A stretch of 64,000 nt of DNA, from the NCBI GenBank assembly GCA_958296385.1, contig OY282494.1, positions 1,835,537 through 1,899,536 on the forward strand. Reading direction: 5' to 3'. Of the stretch, positions 8,065 through 16,210 are shown piece by piece. A program made the translations under genes and the position numbers. The notes under the pieces are model-generated. The model saw only the letters and a program-made list of their open reading frames with translations. It ran no database searches and was not told where the DNA came from. Numbering within the stretch: position 1 is the stretch's first letter; each line of letters opens with the position of its first letter. Source of the DNA: an uncultured Dehalococcoidia bacterium. GTDB taxonomy: Bacteria; Chloroflexota; Dehalococcoidia; Lucifugimonadales; UBA3495.

Positions 8065-8622
8065 ATGGCTCGCACGCCCACCGTTACTCGCCAATCCGTT
8101 CCTGAGAATGAACGCGCTGCTTTTGACGCATTTGTCGCTGACCGGGGCGAGGTGCCGTCGACCGGGCCGGGTTCGGTTATGCTGAATGCTCCGGGGGTGG
8201 CGCAGCGCGCGCTGGGGCTGGCGCTTTATCTGCGAACGGACACGTCGCTGGAGCCGCGCATCCGGGAGCTGGCGATGCTGCTGGCGGCGCGGGAGAACGA
8301 CTGCCAGTTCATCTGGAATGCCCATGCGCCGCCGGCGCGGCGGGCCGGTTTGCGGGACGACATCGTTGACGCATTGCGTGACCGTCGGGAACCGCAGAAT
8401 CTGGCGACGGACGAAATCGCCGTCATTAATTACGGGCGGGAGTTTTTCCGCACGCGGCGGGTTGGAGAGGCGGCTTTTGACGCGGTGGTGAACCACTTTG
8501 GCGTCAACGGGGCGACGGAGCTGACTACGCTGATGGGGTGCTACGCGATGCTGGCGTTTAACGTCAACGCGTTTGGGGTCGATTTGCCTGACGAGCTGTC
8601 CGAGGTGCCGCTGCCTATCTAG
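8065..8622 (+). CDS. Carboxymuconolactone decarboxylase-like (AhpD fold) protein
   Basis: 185 residues, all alpha. The pattern SLEPRIRELAMLLAARENDCQFIWNAHAPPARRAGL, then DEIAVINYGREFFRTRRVGEAAFDAVVNHFGVNGATELTTLMGCYAMLAFNVNAF, is typical of the two-repeat CMD/AhpD fold. There is no CxxC pair; a single Cys sits at the position before the conserved His, so peroxidase-type chemistry is unlikely and the protein is closer to the decarboxylase group. GGGAGG is placed before ATG 8065. The amidohydrolase gene follows after 44 bp in the same direction. Confidence 0.85.
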   Translation: MARTPTVTRQSVPENERAAFDAFVADRGEVPSTGPGSVMLNAPGVAQRALGLALYLRTDTSLEPRIRELAMLLAARENDCQFIWNAHAPPARRAGLRDDIVDALRDRREPQNLATDEIAVINYGREFFRTRRVGEAAFDAVVNHFGVNGATELTTLMGCYAMLAFNVNAFGVDLPDELSEVPLPI

Positions 8623-8666
8623 ATGGGCAAGCCGGCCGATGCCATCATCCGGATGAGGTAAGGGAT

Positions 8667-9671
8667 ATGTCCACATCACGCGCGCAATGGCTGGCTCAGA
8701 CGCCGGAGACGGCGCTGGAACCGGACTTGCCAATCTGCGATCCGCACCATCATTTCTGGGACCGGGCGGGCGACCGCTACTTGCTGGATGAGCTTACTGC
8801 GGACGTTGGCGGGGGGCATAACGTCGTCCGGACGGTGTTTATCGAGTGTCATTCGATGTACCGGGCGGGGGGGCCGGAGGAGCTGCGGTGCGTGGGGGAG
8901 ACGGAGTTTGTGCAGGGGATTGCGGCGCAGAGCGCCAGCGGGCAGTACGGGCCTACCGAAGTCGCCGCCGGCATCGTGGGCAACGCCAACCTGATGCTGG
9001 GCGCGGCGGTGGAGCGGGTGCTGGAGGCGCACCGGGCGGCCAGCGGCAACCGTTTTCGGGGGATACGGTTCTCGTGCGCGTGGGACGGCAGCCCGGAGAT
9101 TGCGCCGGGGAGTACAAACACGCCGGGGATGCTGGCTGATTCACGCTTGCGCACGGGGTTTGCAGTGCTGGCCAAGATGGGGCTGAGCTTTGACGCGCTG
9201 GTCTATCATACTCAGCTGGGCGAACTGGCGGATTTGGCGGCGGCGTTTCCGGATGCGACTATCATCTTGAATCACGTTGGGCGGCCGCTGGGGGTCGGGC
9301 CTTACGCCGGGCGGCGGGATGCGGTGTTTGCGGACTGGCGGGCGGGGATGGCGGCGCTGGCGCAGCGGGAGAACGTGCTGGTGAAGCTGGGCGGTTTTGG
9401 GAATACTATCAGCGGGTACGACTGGCACCGGCGGGACGTGCCGCCGGCGTCGGCTGAGCTGGCGGAGACTATTGGGCCGTGGGTGATGCACTGCATCGAG
9501 CAGTTTGGGCCGGAGCGGTGTATGTTTGAGAGCAACTTTCCGGTGGATAAGGCGTCGTATGCCTATACCGTCGGGTGGAACGCTTTTAAGCGGGTGACCG
9601 GGGGGTTCTCGGAATCCGAGAAGGCCGCGCTGTATCACGATACGGCGGCGCGGGCCTACCGGCTGGAATGA
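8667..9671 (+). CDS. Amidohydrolase-family metal hydrolase (COG3618 type)
   Basis: 334 residues. The metal-binding HxH is in ICDPHHHFWD near residue 30. ALVYHTQLGELADLAAAFPDATIILNHVGRP holds further His ligands, and MFESNFPVDK has the region of the last acid ligand (Glu/Asn form). This is the amidohydrolase-2 group that includes lactonases and decarboxylases acting on cyclic or aromatic acids. The CMD-like gene before it and the flavin monooxygenase after it suggest a catabolic unit. A second copy of the family lies at 19598-20614 with the same N- and C-terminal signatures. Confidence 0.9.
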   Translation: MSTSRAQWLAQTPETALEPDLPICDPHHHFWDRAGDRYLLDELTADVGGGHNVVRTVFIECHSMYRAGGPEELRCVGETEFVQGIAAQSASGQYGPTEVAAGIVGNANLMLGAAVERVLEAHRAASGNRFRGIRFSCAWDGSPEIAPGSTNTPGMLADSRLRTGFAVLAKMGLSFDALVYHTQLGELADLAAAFPDATIILNHVGRPLGVGPYAGRRDAVFADWRAGMAALAQRENVLVKLGGFGNTISGYDWHRRDVPPASAELAETIGPWVMHCIEQFGPERCMFESNFPVDKASYAYTVGWNAFKRVTGGFSESEKAALYHDTAARAYRLE

Positions 9672-9721
9672 ATGACGGGTTGGGGATTATCTGAAACTCA
9701 CACCGGACTTGCAGGGCGCTG

Positions 9722-10774
9722 ATGCGATTTGGACATTTTTTCTATCCGATGAAGTTTGACGACTCGGACGACGGGGGGGCGATACGGGAATGTTTGGATG
9801 AGGCGGCGCTGGTGGAGGCGGTGGGGTACGATGCCATCTGGTTTGCGGAGCATTACTTTACGGGCGAATGTGTGTACGGCGATCCGCTGGTGTTTGCCAG
9901 CGCGGTTGCGGTGCTGACGCGGCGGGTGATGCTGGGGTTTGGGATTCTGGAATTGCCCTTGCACAACCCGGTTCGGGTGGCGATGCAGACGGCTTTGCTG
10001 GATAATTTGTCCGGCGGGCGGCTGGTGGTGGGTACGGCGAAAGGGTCGAATTACAACGCGTTTGAGTACGTGGGGTTTGGCAGCGACCCGGCGTTAGGCG
10101 CGCGGCAGATGGAGGAGGCGGAGGCGCTGCTGGTGAAGGCGTGGACTACCGACAACGTGGAGTTTCGGGGGGAGCATTATCAGGTTTCGTTTCCGTCGGT
10201 GCGGCCCCGGCCCTATCAAAAGCCGCATCCGCCGCTGGCGCGGGCGTGCATCAACCGGGAGTCTATTATGGAGATGGCGCGCATCGGGCGGCCGATTTTG
10301 CTGCGGGGGCGTTCTACCAACGGCACGGGGGCCGACATTGCGTTGTATCGGGATACGATGGCGGAGGCGGGGTTTGACGAGGCGGCGATAGAACGCTGTC
10401 TGGATAACATCTGGGTTTGGCGGGAGACGCATCTGGCGGAAAGCGACGACCAGGCGATGGACGAGTTTTTACCGGCGAATCTGAAAGCGTGGGCGATTAT
10501 GCAGGATTACCGGGAACGCTGGAATCCGAAGGAATATCCGATGTCCCGGCAGGCGCCGCCGGCGCAGCGGGAGGGGTACGCGGAGGCGCCGGACGCGGAC
10601 GCGTCGGAGAATCTGGTGGGCAGCCCAAAGCGGGTTGCGGAACAGCTGGCGCAGATGCGGGAGGTGGGCATCCGCAACCTGATGCTTACTAACCGGGGGC
10701 TGGTGCCGCAAGAGGCGGCTGTCCGGTCAATCAAGCTGTTTAGCGAGCAGGTGATGCCCAAGTTTCGGGGGTGA
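9722..10774 (+). CDS. Luciferase-like (LLM) flavin-dependent monooxygenase
   Basis: 350 residues in a TIM-barrel layout. It opens MRFGHFFYPMKFDDSD; AVGYDAIWFAEHYF is the conserved bacterial-luciferase segment, followed by RVMLGFGILELPLHNPVRVAMQTALLDNLSGGRLVVGTAKG. C-terminal VGSPKRVAEQLAQMREVGIRNLML is also standard. It would use reduced flavin (FMNH2 or F420H2) and oxygen to oxidise an organic substrate. Such flavin monooxygenases are strongly expanded in SAR202-type Chloroflexota. It lies 50 bp after the amidohydrolase gene, probably in the same transcript. Confidence 0.9.
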   Translation: MRFGHFFYPMKFDDSDDGGAIRECLDEAALVEAVGYDAIWFAEHYFTGECVYGDPLVFASAVAVLTRRVMLGFGILELPLHNPVRVAMQTALLDNLSGGRLVVGTAKGSNYNAFEYVGFGSDPALGARQMEEAEALLVKAWTTDNVEFRGEHYQVSFPSVRPRPYQKPHPPLARACINRESIMEMARIGRPILLRGRSTNGTGADIALYRDTMAEAGFDEAAIERCLDNIWVWRETHLAESDDQAMDEFLPANLKAWAIMQDYRERWNPKEYPMSRQAPPAQREGYAEAPDADASENLVGSPKRVAEQLAQMREVGIRNLMLTNRGLVPQEAAVRSIKLFSEQVMPKFRG

Positions 10775-10819
10775 TACGCCGTTACCGACGTCGTTATGAG
10801 TGGGGTAATTCGTCACCTT

Positions 10820-10926
10820 AATGTCATTATCGGCGCAGCGAATAATCTCGATAACGTGGGGTACGCTTTGGGGGGAACGCCGTTGCTACGCCGTCGAGAT
10901 TCTTCGCTACGCTCAGAATGACATTG
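10820..10926 (+). repeat. Repeat family A, copy 2 (degenerate left arm)
   Basis: The same 107-bp inverted-repeat element; the left arm has several changes (ATTATCGGCGCAGCGAATAA instead of ATTCTGAGCGCAGCGAAGAA) while the right arm is nearly intact. The centre is in the same orientation as copy 1. Confidence 0.92.
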
Positions 10927-10940
10927 GGGGAGGGGCGGGG

Positions 10941-11054
10941 GTGGTACGAATGACGTTGGGGGGCGGGACACGTTGGGGGTGGTACGAATGACGTTGGGGA
11001 CGGTATGAGTGACATTGGCGGTATGAGTGACGTTGGGGGAATGACAGTTGGGGC
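10941..11054 (+). repeat. Tandem GTACGAATGACGTTGGGG-like units next to repeat A
   Basis: Five or so irregular units (GTACGAATGACGTTGGGG, GTATGAGTGACATTGG and variants) follow the right arm of repeat A. The unit resembles the last bases of that arm (CAGAATGACATTGGGG), so it may be a decayed expansion of the repeat end. Confidence 0.7.
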
Positions 11055-11062
11055 GGGGGATG

Positions 11063-11068
11063 TATAAT
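11063..11068 (+). promoter_or_regulatory. -10 box of epoxide hydrolase gene
   Basis: TATAAT lies 30 bases before ATG 11098 and is followed by a ribosome site GGGGAGG. No clear -35 is seen at the right distance. Confidence 0.45.
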
Positions 11069-11097
11069 GCGGTGAATTAGCGTTTGGGGAGGATTTT

Positions 11098-12252
11098 ATG
11101 GACGTGAGGCCGTTTGAGATTGCGGTTGCGCCGGGGGCGCTGGATGATTTGCGGGCGCGGCTGGATTTGACGCGCTGGCCGGATGAGGTTGCCGGTGCGG
11201 GGTGGGAGTACGGCAGCAATTTGGACTATATGCGGGAGCTGGTGGAGTACTGGCGCACGGGGTTTGACTGGCGGGCGCAGGAAAGGCGGCTGAACGAGTT
11301 TCAGCATTTCAAGAGCGCGGTTGACGGGCTGGACGTGCACTTTATCCACGAGCGGGGGGTGGGGCCGAATCCGATGCCGCTGGTGATTACGCACGGGTGG
11401 CCAAGCTGCTTTTTTGAGATGACCAAGATTATTCCGCTGCTGGCGGATCCGGGGAGTCATGGCGGGGATCCGGCGGATGCTTTTGACGTGGTGGCGCCGT
11501 CGCTGCCGGGGTTTGGGTTCTCGGAGGCGTCTAACGAGCCGGGGATGCAAGTGCACAAGGTGGCGGATATGTGGGCGCGGCTGATGACGGAGAACTTGGG
11601 GTATCCCCGGTTTGCGGCGCAAGGGGGGGACATCGGCGCCGGGGTTACGGCGTGCCTGGGCCACGCGCACAGCGACAAAATGTACGGGATTCACCTTACG
11701 TCGGTGACGCGTCCGACGCCGTATCTGGGGGCGGGTGCGCGTCCGCTGACGGAGGCGGAGGATGCGCTGGTTACGCAGCGGGACCGCTGGTTTATGGCGG
11801 AGGGGGGATACAATCACATCCAGGGCACCAAGCCGCAAACGCTGTCGTATGGGCTGAACGACTCGCCGGCGGGGCTGGCGGCGTGGATTATCGAGAAGTA
11901 TCGCACCTGGAGCGATTGTCACGGCGACATTGAAAGCCGGTACACCAAGGATGAATTGCTGACCATCGTTACCATCTATTGGGTCACCAATTCCATCGGG
12001 TCGTCGGTGCGGATGTACAAAGAAAATCAGAGCAGCGTTTGGACGATGGGGGAGGGGGAGCAGGTGACGGCGCCGGCGGGGATGGCGCTGTTTCCGCAGG
12101 AAATCTCGCGGCCGCCCCGGGAGTGGGCGGAACGGTCGTATGACGTGCGGCGGTGGGAGGAGATGCCGCGGGGCGGGCACTTTGCGGCTTTGGAGGAGCC
12201 GGAGCTGCTGGCCGGCGAAGTGCGCGCGTTCTTTCGCAGTTTCCGGGGCTGA
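11098..12252 (+). CDS. Epoxide hydrolase (EHN-type alpha/beta hydrolase)
   Basis: 384 residues. The N-terminal lid DVRPFEIAVAPGALDDLRARLDLTRWPDEV is the epoxide hydrolase N-terminal domain. The oxyanion motif HGWPSCFFEM and the nucleophile elbow QGGDIGA (Asp) follow. The lid contains RYTKDELLTIVTIYWVTNSIGSS, and the catalytic His lies in MPRGGHFAALEEPELL. It would hydrolyse an organic epoxide to a diol; microsomal-type enzymes share all these features. GGGGAGG ahead of ATG 11098 fits the start. Confidence 0.93.
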   Translation: MDVRPFEIAVAPGALDDLRARLDLTRWPDEVAGAGWEYGSNLDYMRELVEYWRTGFDWRAQERRLNEFQHFKSAVDGLDVHFIHERGVGPNPMPLVITHGWPSCFFEMTKIIPLLADPGSHGGDPADAFDVVAPSLPGFGFSEASNEPGMQVHKVADMWARLMTENLGYPRFAAQGGDIGAGVTACLGHAHSDKMYGIHLTSVTRPTPYLGAGARPLTEAEDALVTQRDRWFMAEGGYNHIQGTKPQTLSYGLNDSPAGLAAWIIEKYRTWSDCHGDIESRYTKDELLTIVTIYWVTNSIGSSVRMYKENQSSVWTMGEGEQVTAPAGMALFPQEISRPPREWAERSYDVRRWEEMPRGGHFAALEEPELLAGEVRAFFRSFRG

Positions 12253-12253
12253 A

Positions 12254-12313
12254 CCAGCCCTTAAAGCGTACCCTACGCCGTCGAGATTCTTCGCTGCGCT
12301 CAGAATGACATTG
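12254..12313 (-). repeat. Repeat family A, copy 3 (half element, inverted)
   Basis: Only one arm (12281-12313) plus part of the centre (AAAGCGTACCCTACG at ~12264-12278) is present. The centre piece is the reverse complement of that in the other copies, so this is a truncated left half in the opposite orientation. Confidence 0.85.
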
Positions 12314-12358
12314 GGAATGGCAGAATGACCGTAGGCATGATGACAGTGGGTATAGTGG

Positions 12359-13204
12359 ATGGCTAACGTGCCGGCGTCAGGGGAGGCTATTCTGCAAGTC
12401 CGCAACCTCGTCAAGGATTTTGGCGGGGTGCGGGCGGTGGATCATTGCTCGCTGGAGGTCGGGGCGGGGGCGATTACCGGGCTGATTGGGCCGAACGGGG
12501 CGGGCAAGACTACGCTGTTTAATCTGGTATCGGGGGCGCTGCCGCCGACAGCGGGGCGCATCGTGTTTGACGGGCGGCGCATTGACGGGATGGGGCTGCA
12601 TCAGACGTTTGGGCGGGGGCTGGTGCGGACGTTTCAGATTCCGCGGGAGATGAAACGGATGACGGTGCTGGAGAACCTGATGCTGCCGCCGGGGGGGCAG
12701 CTGGGCGAGCGGCTGTGGGCGTCGTGGTTCTTGCCGTGGCAAATTAAGCGGCAGGAACGGCGGATTGAAACGGCGGCATTGGAAGTTTTGGAATTCGTCA
12801 GGCTGGCGCATCTGGCTGACGAGTACGCCGGGAATTTGTCGGGGGGGCAAAAGAAGCTGCTGGAATTGGCGCGGACGCTGATGGCGGAGCCCAAAATGGT
12901 GCTGCTGGACGAGCCGGCGGCCGGGGTGAATCGGACGCTGCTGCGGGATTTGTCGGACAGCATACTGGCGGCCAGCGTGGAGCGGGGGATTACGTTTATC
13001 ATCATTGAGCACGATATGCAGTTTGTGATGCGGATGTGCGATCCGGTAATCGTGATGGCAAACGGGGCGGTTATCGCAGAGGGCACGCCGGCGCAGGTGC
13101 AGCAGAATCCGGAGGTTCTGGAGGCGTATCTGGGCGGTACGGTGCAAGGGGGCGCAGTGAATGGGGGCGCAGTGCAAGGGGGGGCGGCTGTTGGCGCTGC
13201 TTGA
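12359..13204 (+). CDS. livG: Branched-chain amino acid-type ABC transporter ATP-binding protein
   Basis: 281 residues. Walker A GPNGAGKTT at ~44-52, signature LSGGQKKLLELARTLM, Walker B VLLDEPAAGVN and H-loop IIEHDMQFVM are intact. LivG-type features are present (TFQIPREMKRMTVLENLM). It energises import with LivF, LivH and LivM. The C-terminus ends in a low-complexity tail (TVQGGAVNGGAVQGGAA) made by a GGGGGCGCAGTG-like DNA repeat, which is not part of the family. Its end overlaps livF. Confidence 0.93.
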   Translation: MANVPASGEAILQVRNLVKDFGGVRAVDHCSLEVGAGAITGLIGPNGAGKTTLFNLVSGALPPTAGRIVFDGRRIDGMGLHQTFGRGLVRTFQIPREMKRMTVLENLMLPPGGQLGERLWASWFLPWQIKRQERRIETAALEVLEFVRLAHLADEYAGNLSGGQKKLLELARTLMAEPKMVLLDEPAAGVNRTLLRDLSDSILAASVERGITFIIIEHDMQFVMRMCDPVIVMANGAVIAEGTPAQVQQNPEVLEAYLGGTVQGGAVNGGAVQGGAAVGAA

Positions 13205-13895
13205 GGCGTTGGACGTGGTGGCCGGGTATGGGGAAACGGAGATATTGCACGGGGTTTCCCTGACGGTGGGCGACGGCGAAATCGTTACGATAATCGGGCC
13301 GAACGGCTGCGGGAAGTCAACGCTGCTGAAGGCGATTGTGGGGCTGGTGCGGGTGCGGACGGGGCGGGTGACGTTTCGGGGGTCGGCAATAGCGGGCTGG
13401 CCGCCGGAGCGGATTGTGCGGGGCGGGCTGTGCTACGTGCCGCAGACCAGCAACGTGTTCGCGTCGCTGTCAATACGGGAGAATCTGGAGATGGGGGCGT
13501 TCGTGCGGCGGGACGACTACCGGGGGCGCATTGACGAGATGTTCCGGCTGTTTCCCGATTTGGGGTTGCGTCCGGGCCAAAAGGCCGGGAGTTTGTCGGG
13601 GGGGCAGCGGCAAATGCTGGCGATTGCGCGGGCGCTGATGCTGGACCCGTCGTTAGTCTTGCTGGACGAGCCGTCGGCGGGGCTCTCGCCGGCGATGGTG
13701 GGGATGGTGTTTGAGCGGATTCGGGAGGTGAATCAGTCCGGCGTGGCGGTGGTTCTGGTGGAGCAGAACGCGCGGGAGGCGCTGAGTATGTCGAATCGGG
13801 GGTACGTGCTGGTGGCCGGGGAGAACCGGCTGGAGGACGCGGGGGAGGATTTGCTGAACAATCCCGAAGTCGCCAGCCTGTATCTGGGCGGGTGA
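13161..13895 (+). CDS. livF: Branched-chain amino acid-type ABC transporter ATP-binding protein
   Basis: 244 residues if ATG 13161 is used; TTG 13191 is equally possible, preceded by AAGGGGGGG, and would shorten it by 10 residues and reduce the overlap with livG from 44 to 14 bases. Walker A GPNGCGKST, signature LSGGQRQMLAIARALM, Walker B LVLLDEPSAGLSP and H-loop VLVEQNAREAL are all present. The SAGLSP form and short length are LivF-like. It pairs with LivG in the import complex. Confidence 0.93.
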   Translation: MGAQCKGGRLLALLEALDVVAGYGETEILHGVSLTVGDGEIVTIIGPNGCGKSTLLKAIVGLVRVRTGRVTFRGSAIAGWPPERIVRGGLCYVPQTSNVFASLSIRENLEMGAFVRRDDYRGRIDEMFRLFPDLGLRPGQKAGSLSGGQRQMLAIARALMLDPSLVLLDEPSAGLSPAMVGMVFERIREVNQSGVAVVLVEQNAREALSMSNRGYVLVAGENRLEDAGEDLLNNPEVASLYLGG

Positions 13896-13902
13896 GGCAG
13901 CC

Positions 13903-14946
13903 GTGAATCAGTCAGCATTGAATCCGGGATTGCGGGACATCGTGCGGCGCATCGCGCTGGGGTGGACGCCGGCGCATACTACCATTGCAATCGTGGTGAT
14001 TGCGGCGGCCATCGGGTTTCTGCCGTTTGTCAAGATGGGGCTGGTGGTCAACGGGGTTTTTCTGGGGGCGATAATCGCGCTGGGGGCGGTGGGGCTGACG
14101 CTCATCTACGGGATTCTCAACTTTGCGAACGTTGCGCACGGCGATTATATGACGATGGGGGCTTACGCAACGCTGTTTGTGGTGGGGAGTTTGCTGCCCC
14201 GGCTGGGAATTGAGAGCAGCGGGCTGGGGCCGTTCTCGTTCGGGTACTCGCTGCTGATTGCGCTGCCGATTGGGGTTGCGGCCATCGTGATACTGGCGAT
14301 TGCGCTGGAGGTGGCAGTGTACCGGCGGCTGCGGAACCGGGGGGTTAACGCGGTAGTGCTGGCGATGGCGTCGCTGGGCGTTGCGATTGCGCTGCGGGGG
14401 CTGGTGCAGATGATATGGGGGGGCGCTACGTATCAGTATCCGAGGGAATCGCGGCAGGTGTTTCAGCTGCCGATGGACGTGCGGGTGCCGCCGGACGCCA
14501 TCTTTATCATGGTGGTGACGGTGGTTCTGGTGGCTGGCGTGTATCTGGTGCTGAACCGGACGCGGATGGGCAAGGCGATGCGGGCGACGGCGGACAATCC
14601 CGATTTGGCGCTGGTGTCGGGCATTGACACGCGGCGGGTGGTGTGGTGGACGTGGGCGATGGGGGCGGCGCTGGCGGCGACGGCCGGCATCCTGCTGGCG
14701 GTGTTTCAGGCGCAGTTGCAGCCGATAATGGGATGGCGGTTTCTGATACCGCTGTTCGCCGCCGTGATACTGGGGGGTATCGGGAATCCCTACGGGGCAT
14801 TGGTGGCGGCGTTTTTGATTGGGGTTACATCCGAAGTATCTACGCAGTGGATTAACCCGAGCTACAAGCCGGCGGTGGCATTTGCGATGATGATTGGGAT
14901 GCTGCTGGTGCGCCCGAGGGGGATATTCGGCGGGGGCAGGAACTGA
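13903..14946 (+). CDS. livH: Branched-chain amino acid-type ABC transporter permease
   Basis: 347 residues with about eight hydrophobic segments from GTG 13903. GAVGLTLIYGILNFANVAHGDYMTMGAYATL is the LivH signature region, and the C-terminal AVILGGIGNPYGALVAAFLIG is also conserved. It starts 7 bp after livF. The permease belongs to the HAAT family; the actual substrate may be amino acids, amides, urea or aromatic acids and is not fixed by sequence. Confidence 0.93.
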   Translation: MNQSALNPGLRDIVRRIALGWTPAHTTIAIVVIAAAIGFLPFVKMGLVVNGVFLGAIIALGAVGLTLIYGILNFANVAHGDYMTMGAYATLFVVGSLLPRLGIESSGLGPFSFGYSLLIALPIGVAAIVILAIALEVAVYRRLRNRGVNAVVLAMASLGVAIALRGLVQMIWGGATYQYPRESRQVFQLPMDVRVPPDAIFIMVVTVVLVAGVYLVLNRTRMGKAMRATADNPDLALVSGIDTRRVVWWTWAMGAALAATAGILLAVFQAQLQPIMGWRFLIPLFAAVILGGIGNPYGALVAAFLIGVTSEVSTQWINPSYKPAVAFAMMIGMLLVRPRGIFGGGRN

Positions 14947-14972
14947 CGCCGGGGACGCGGCGGGATGACGCT

Positions 14973-15959
14973 ATGGACGTAATCGGGATTTTTAATTATG
15001 GCGTGGGGTTTGTCATTATGGCGGGCATCTACGCTATTTTTGCGCTGGGGCTGAACATTCACTGGGGCTTTACGGGGCTGTTTAACATTGGGATTGCCGG
15101 GTTTTTTGCGCTGGGGGCTTACACGGCGGCGCTGCTGACGACGCAGCCGCCGGACCCGGCGCAGTTTGAGGATTTCCGGTTTGGGGGGAACTGGTCGGAA
15201 ATCGGGTATCTGGACTTGGGGTTTGACCTGTGGTTTTTTCTGGGGATTGCGGCGGCGGCGGTGGTGTGCGGGGTGATTGCGCTGGTGATTGGGTACGTTA
15301 CGCTGCGGCTGCGGGACGACTACCTGGCGATTGCGACGCTGGGGATTGCGGAGACGGTGCGGCTGTTTTTTCTGAACGAGAAGTGGGTTGCCAACGGGTC
15401 AAAGGGGCTGTACCGGATACCGGAGTTTTTGGGGCACGTGGTGTCGCCGGAGAACTACGACTATCTGTATCTGGCGGTGGTGCTGGCTGCGCTGGGGGTG
15501 GTCTTTCTGGCGGCGCAGCGGGCGGTGCAGTCGCCGTGGGGCAGAGTGCTGCGGGGGATACGGGAGGACGAAACGGCGGCGGCGGCCAGCGGGAAGGACG
15601 TGTTCCGGTTCAAGTTGCAGGCGTTCATCCTGGGGGCGGTGATAATGGGAATCGGGGGAGCGCTGTTTGCGCATCACATCCGGTTTCTATCGCCGCTGAC
15701 ATTTGACCCGCTGCTGGCGACGTTCGTGATTTGGGCGATGCTGATGGTGGGGGGTTCGGGCAACAACCGGGGCGCCGTGCTGGGGGCGTTTGTGGTGTGG
15801 GGGATTTGGACGGGGACGCAGTTTTTGCCGGGGTTTTTTGCGGATCCAAACTTGCGGTTCTTTATGATTGGAGTGCTGATTGTGGCGGCGATACTGCTGC
15901 GGCCGGGGGGGATATTGGGGGAAACGCGGCGGATTGCGCGGGGGGCGGATAGGGAGTAG
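14973..15959 (+). CDS. livM: Branched-chain amino acid-type ABC transporter permease
   Basis: 328 residues with about nine hydrophobic segments. It shows ALGLNIHWGFTGLFNIGIAGFFALGAYTAALL and the LivM loop YLAIATLGIAETVRLFFLNE, and LMVGGSGNNRGAVLGAFVVW near the end. It forms the second half of the membrane channel with LivH. It is the last gene of the livGFHM operon; a hairpin and a convergent livK follow. Confidence 0.93.
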   Translation: MDVIGIFNYGVGFVIMAGIYAIFALGLNIHWGFTGLFNIGIAGFFALGAYTAALLTTQPPDPAQFEDFRFGGNWSEIGYLDLGFDLWFFLGIAAAAVVCGVIALVIGYVTLRLRDDYLAIATLGIAETVRLFFLNEKWVANGSKGLYRIPEFLGHVVSPENYDYLYLAVVLAALGVVFLAAQRAVQSPWGRVLRGIREDETAAAASGKDVFRFKLQAFILGAVIMGIGGALFAHHIRFLSPLTFDPLLATFVIWAMLMVGGSGNNRGAVLGAFVVWGIWTGTQFLPGFFADPNLRFFMIGVLIVAAILLRPGGILGETRRIARGADRE

Positions 15960-15981
15960 GGGGCAACGCTATTTCTGGCCT

Positions 15982-16087
15982 AATGTCATTCTGAGCGCAG
16001 CGAAGAATCTCGACGGGGTAACGCACACTTTGGGGGCAACGCCGTTGCTACGTCATCGAGATTCTTCGCTGCGCTCAGAATGACATT
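15982..16087 (+). repeat. Repeat family A, copy 4
   Basis: Two intact ~32-bp inverted arms with the centre CACACTTTGGGGGCAACGCC in the usual orientation. It lies between livM and the terminator-like hairpin. An extra GCAGAATGACATTGGGGGG follows at about 16101. Confidence 0.95.
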
Positions 16088-16155
16088 GGGGGGAGGGGGT
16101 GCAGAATGACATTGGGGGGAGAGGGGGCGCCCGGAGTGTGGCCGGGGTATGCAAG

Positions 16156-16183
16156 AGGGGCGGCTCCGGTTGGGGCCGCCCCT
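16156..16183. terminator. Hairpin between convergent livM and livK
   Basis: AGGGGCGGC pairs with GCCGCCCCT (9 bp, 10-base loop). It can end transcription from either side, although the T-run after it is weak on both strands. Confidence 0.5.
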
Positions 16184-16210
16184 GATGTTTGCCGGTGTTT
16201 GGGCTGGTGG

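Larger units (their letters stand above)
10775..11097. other. Intergenic region made of repeat A and short tandem repeats
   Basis: 323 bp. It holds repeat A copy 2, then a string of GAATGACGTTGGGG-like units, then a TATAAT box and a ribosome site for the epoxide hydrolase. No gene is visible. Confidence 0.7.
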
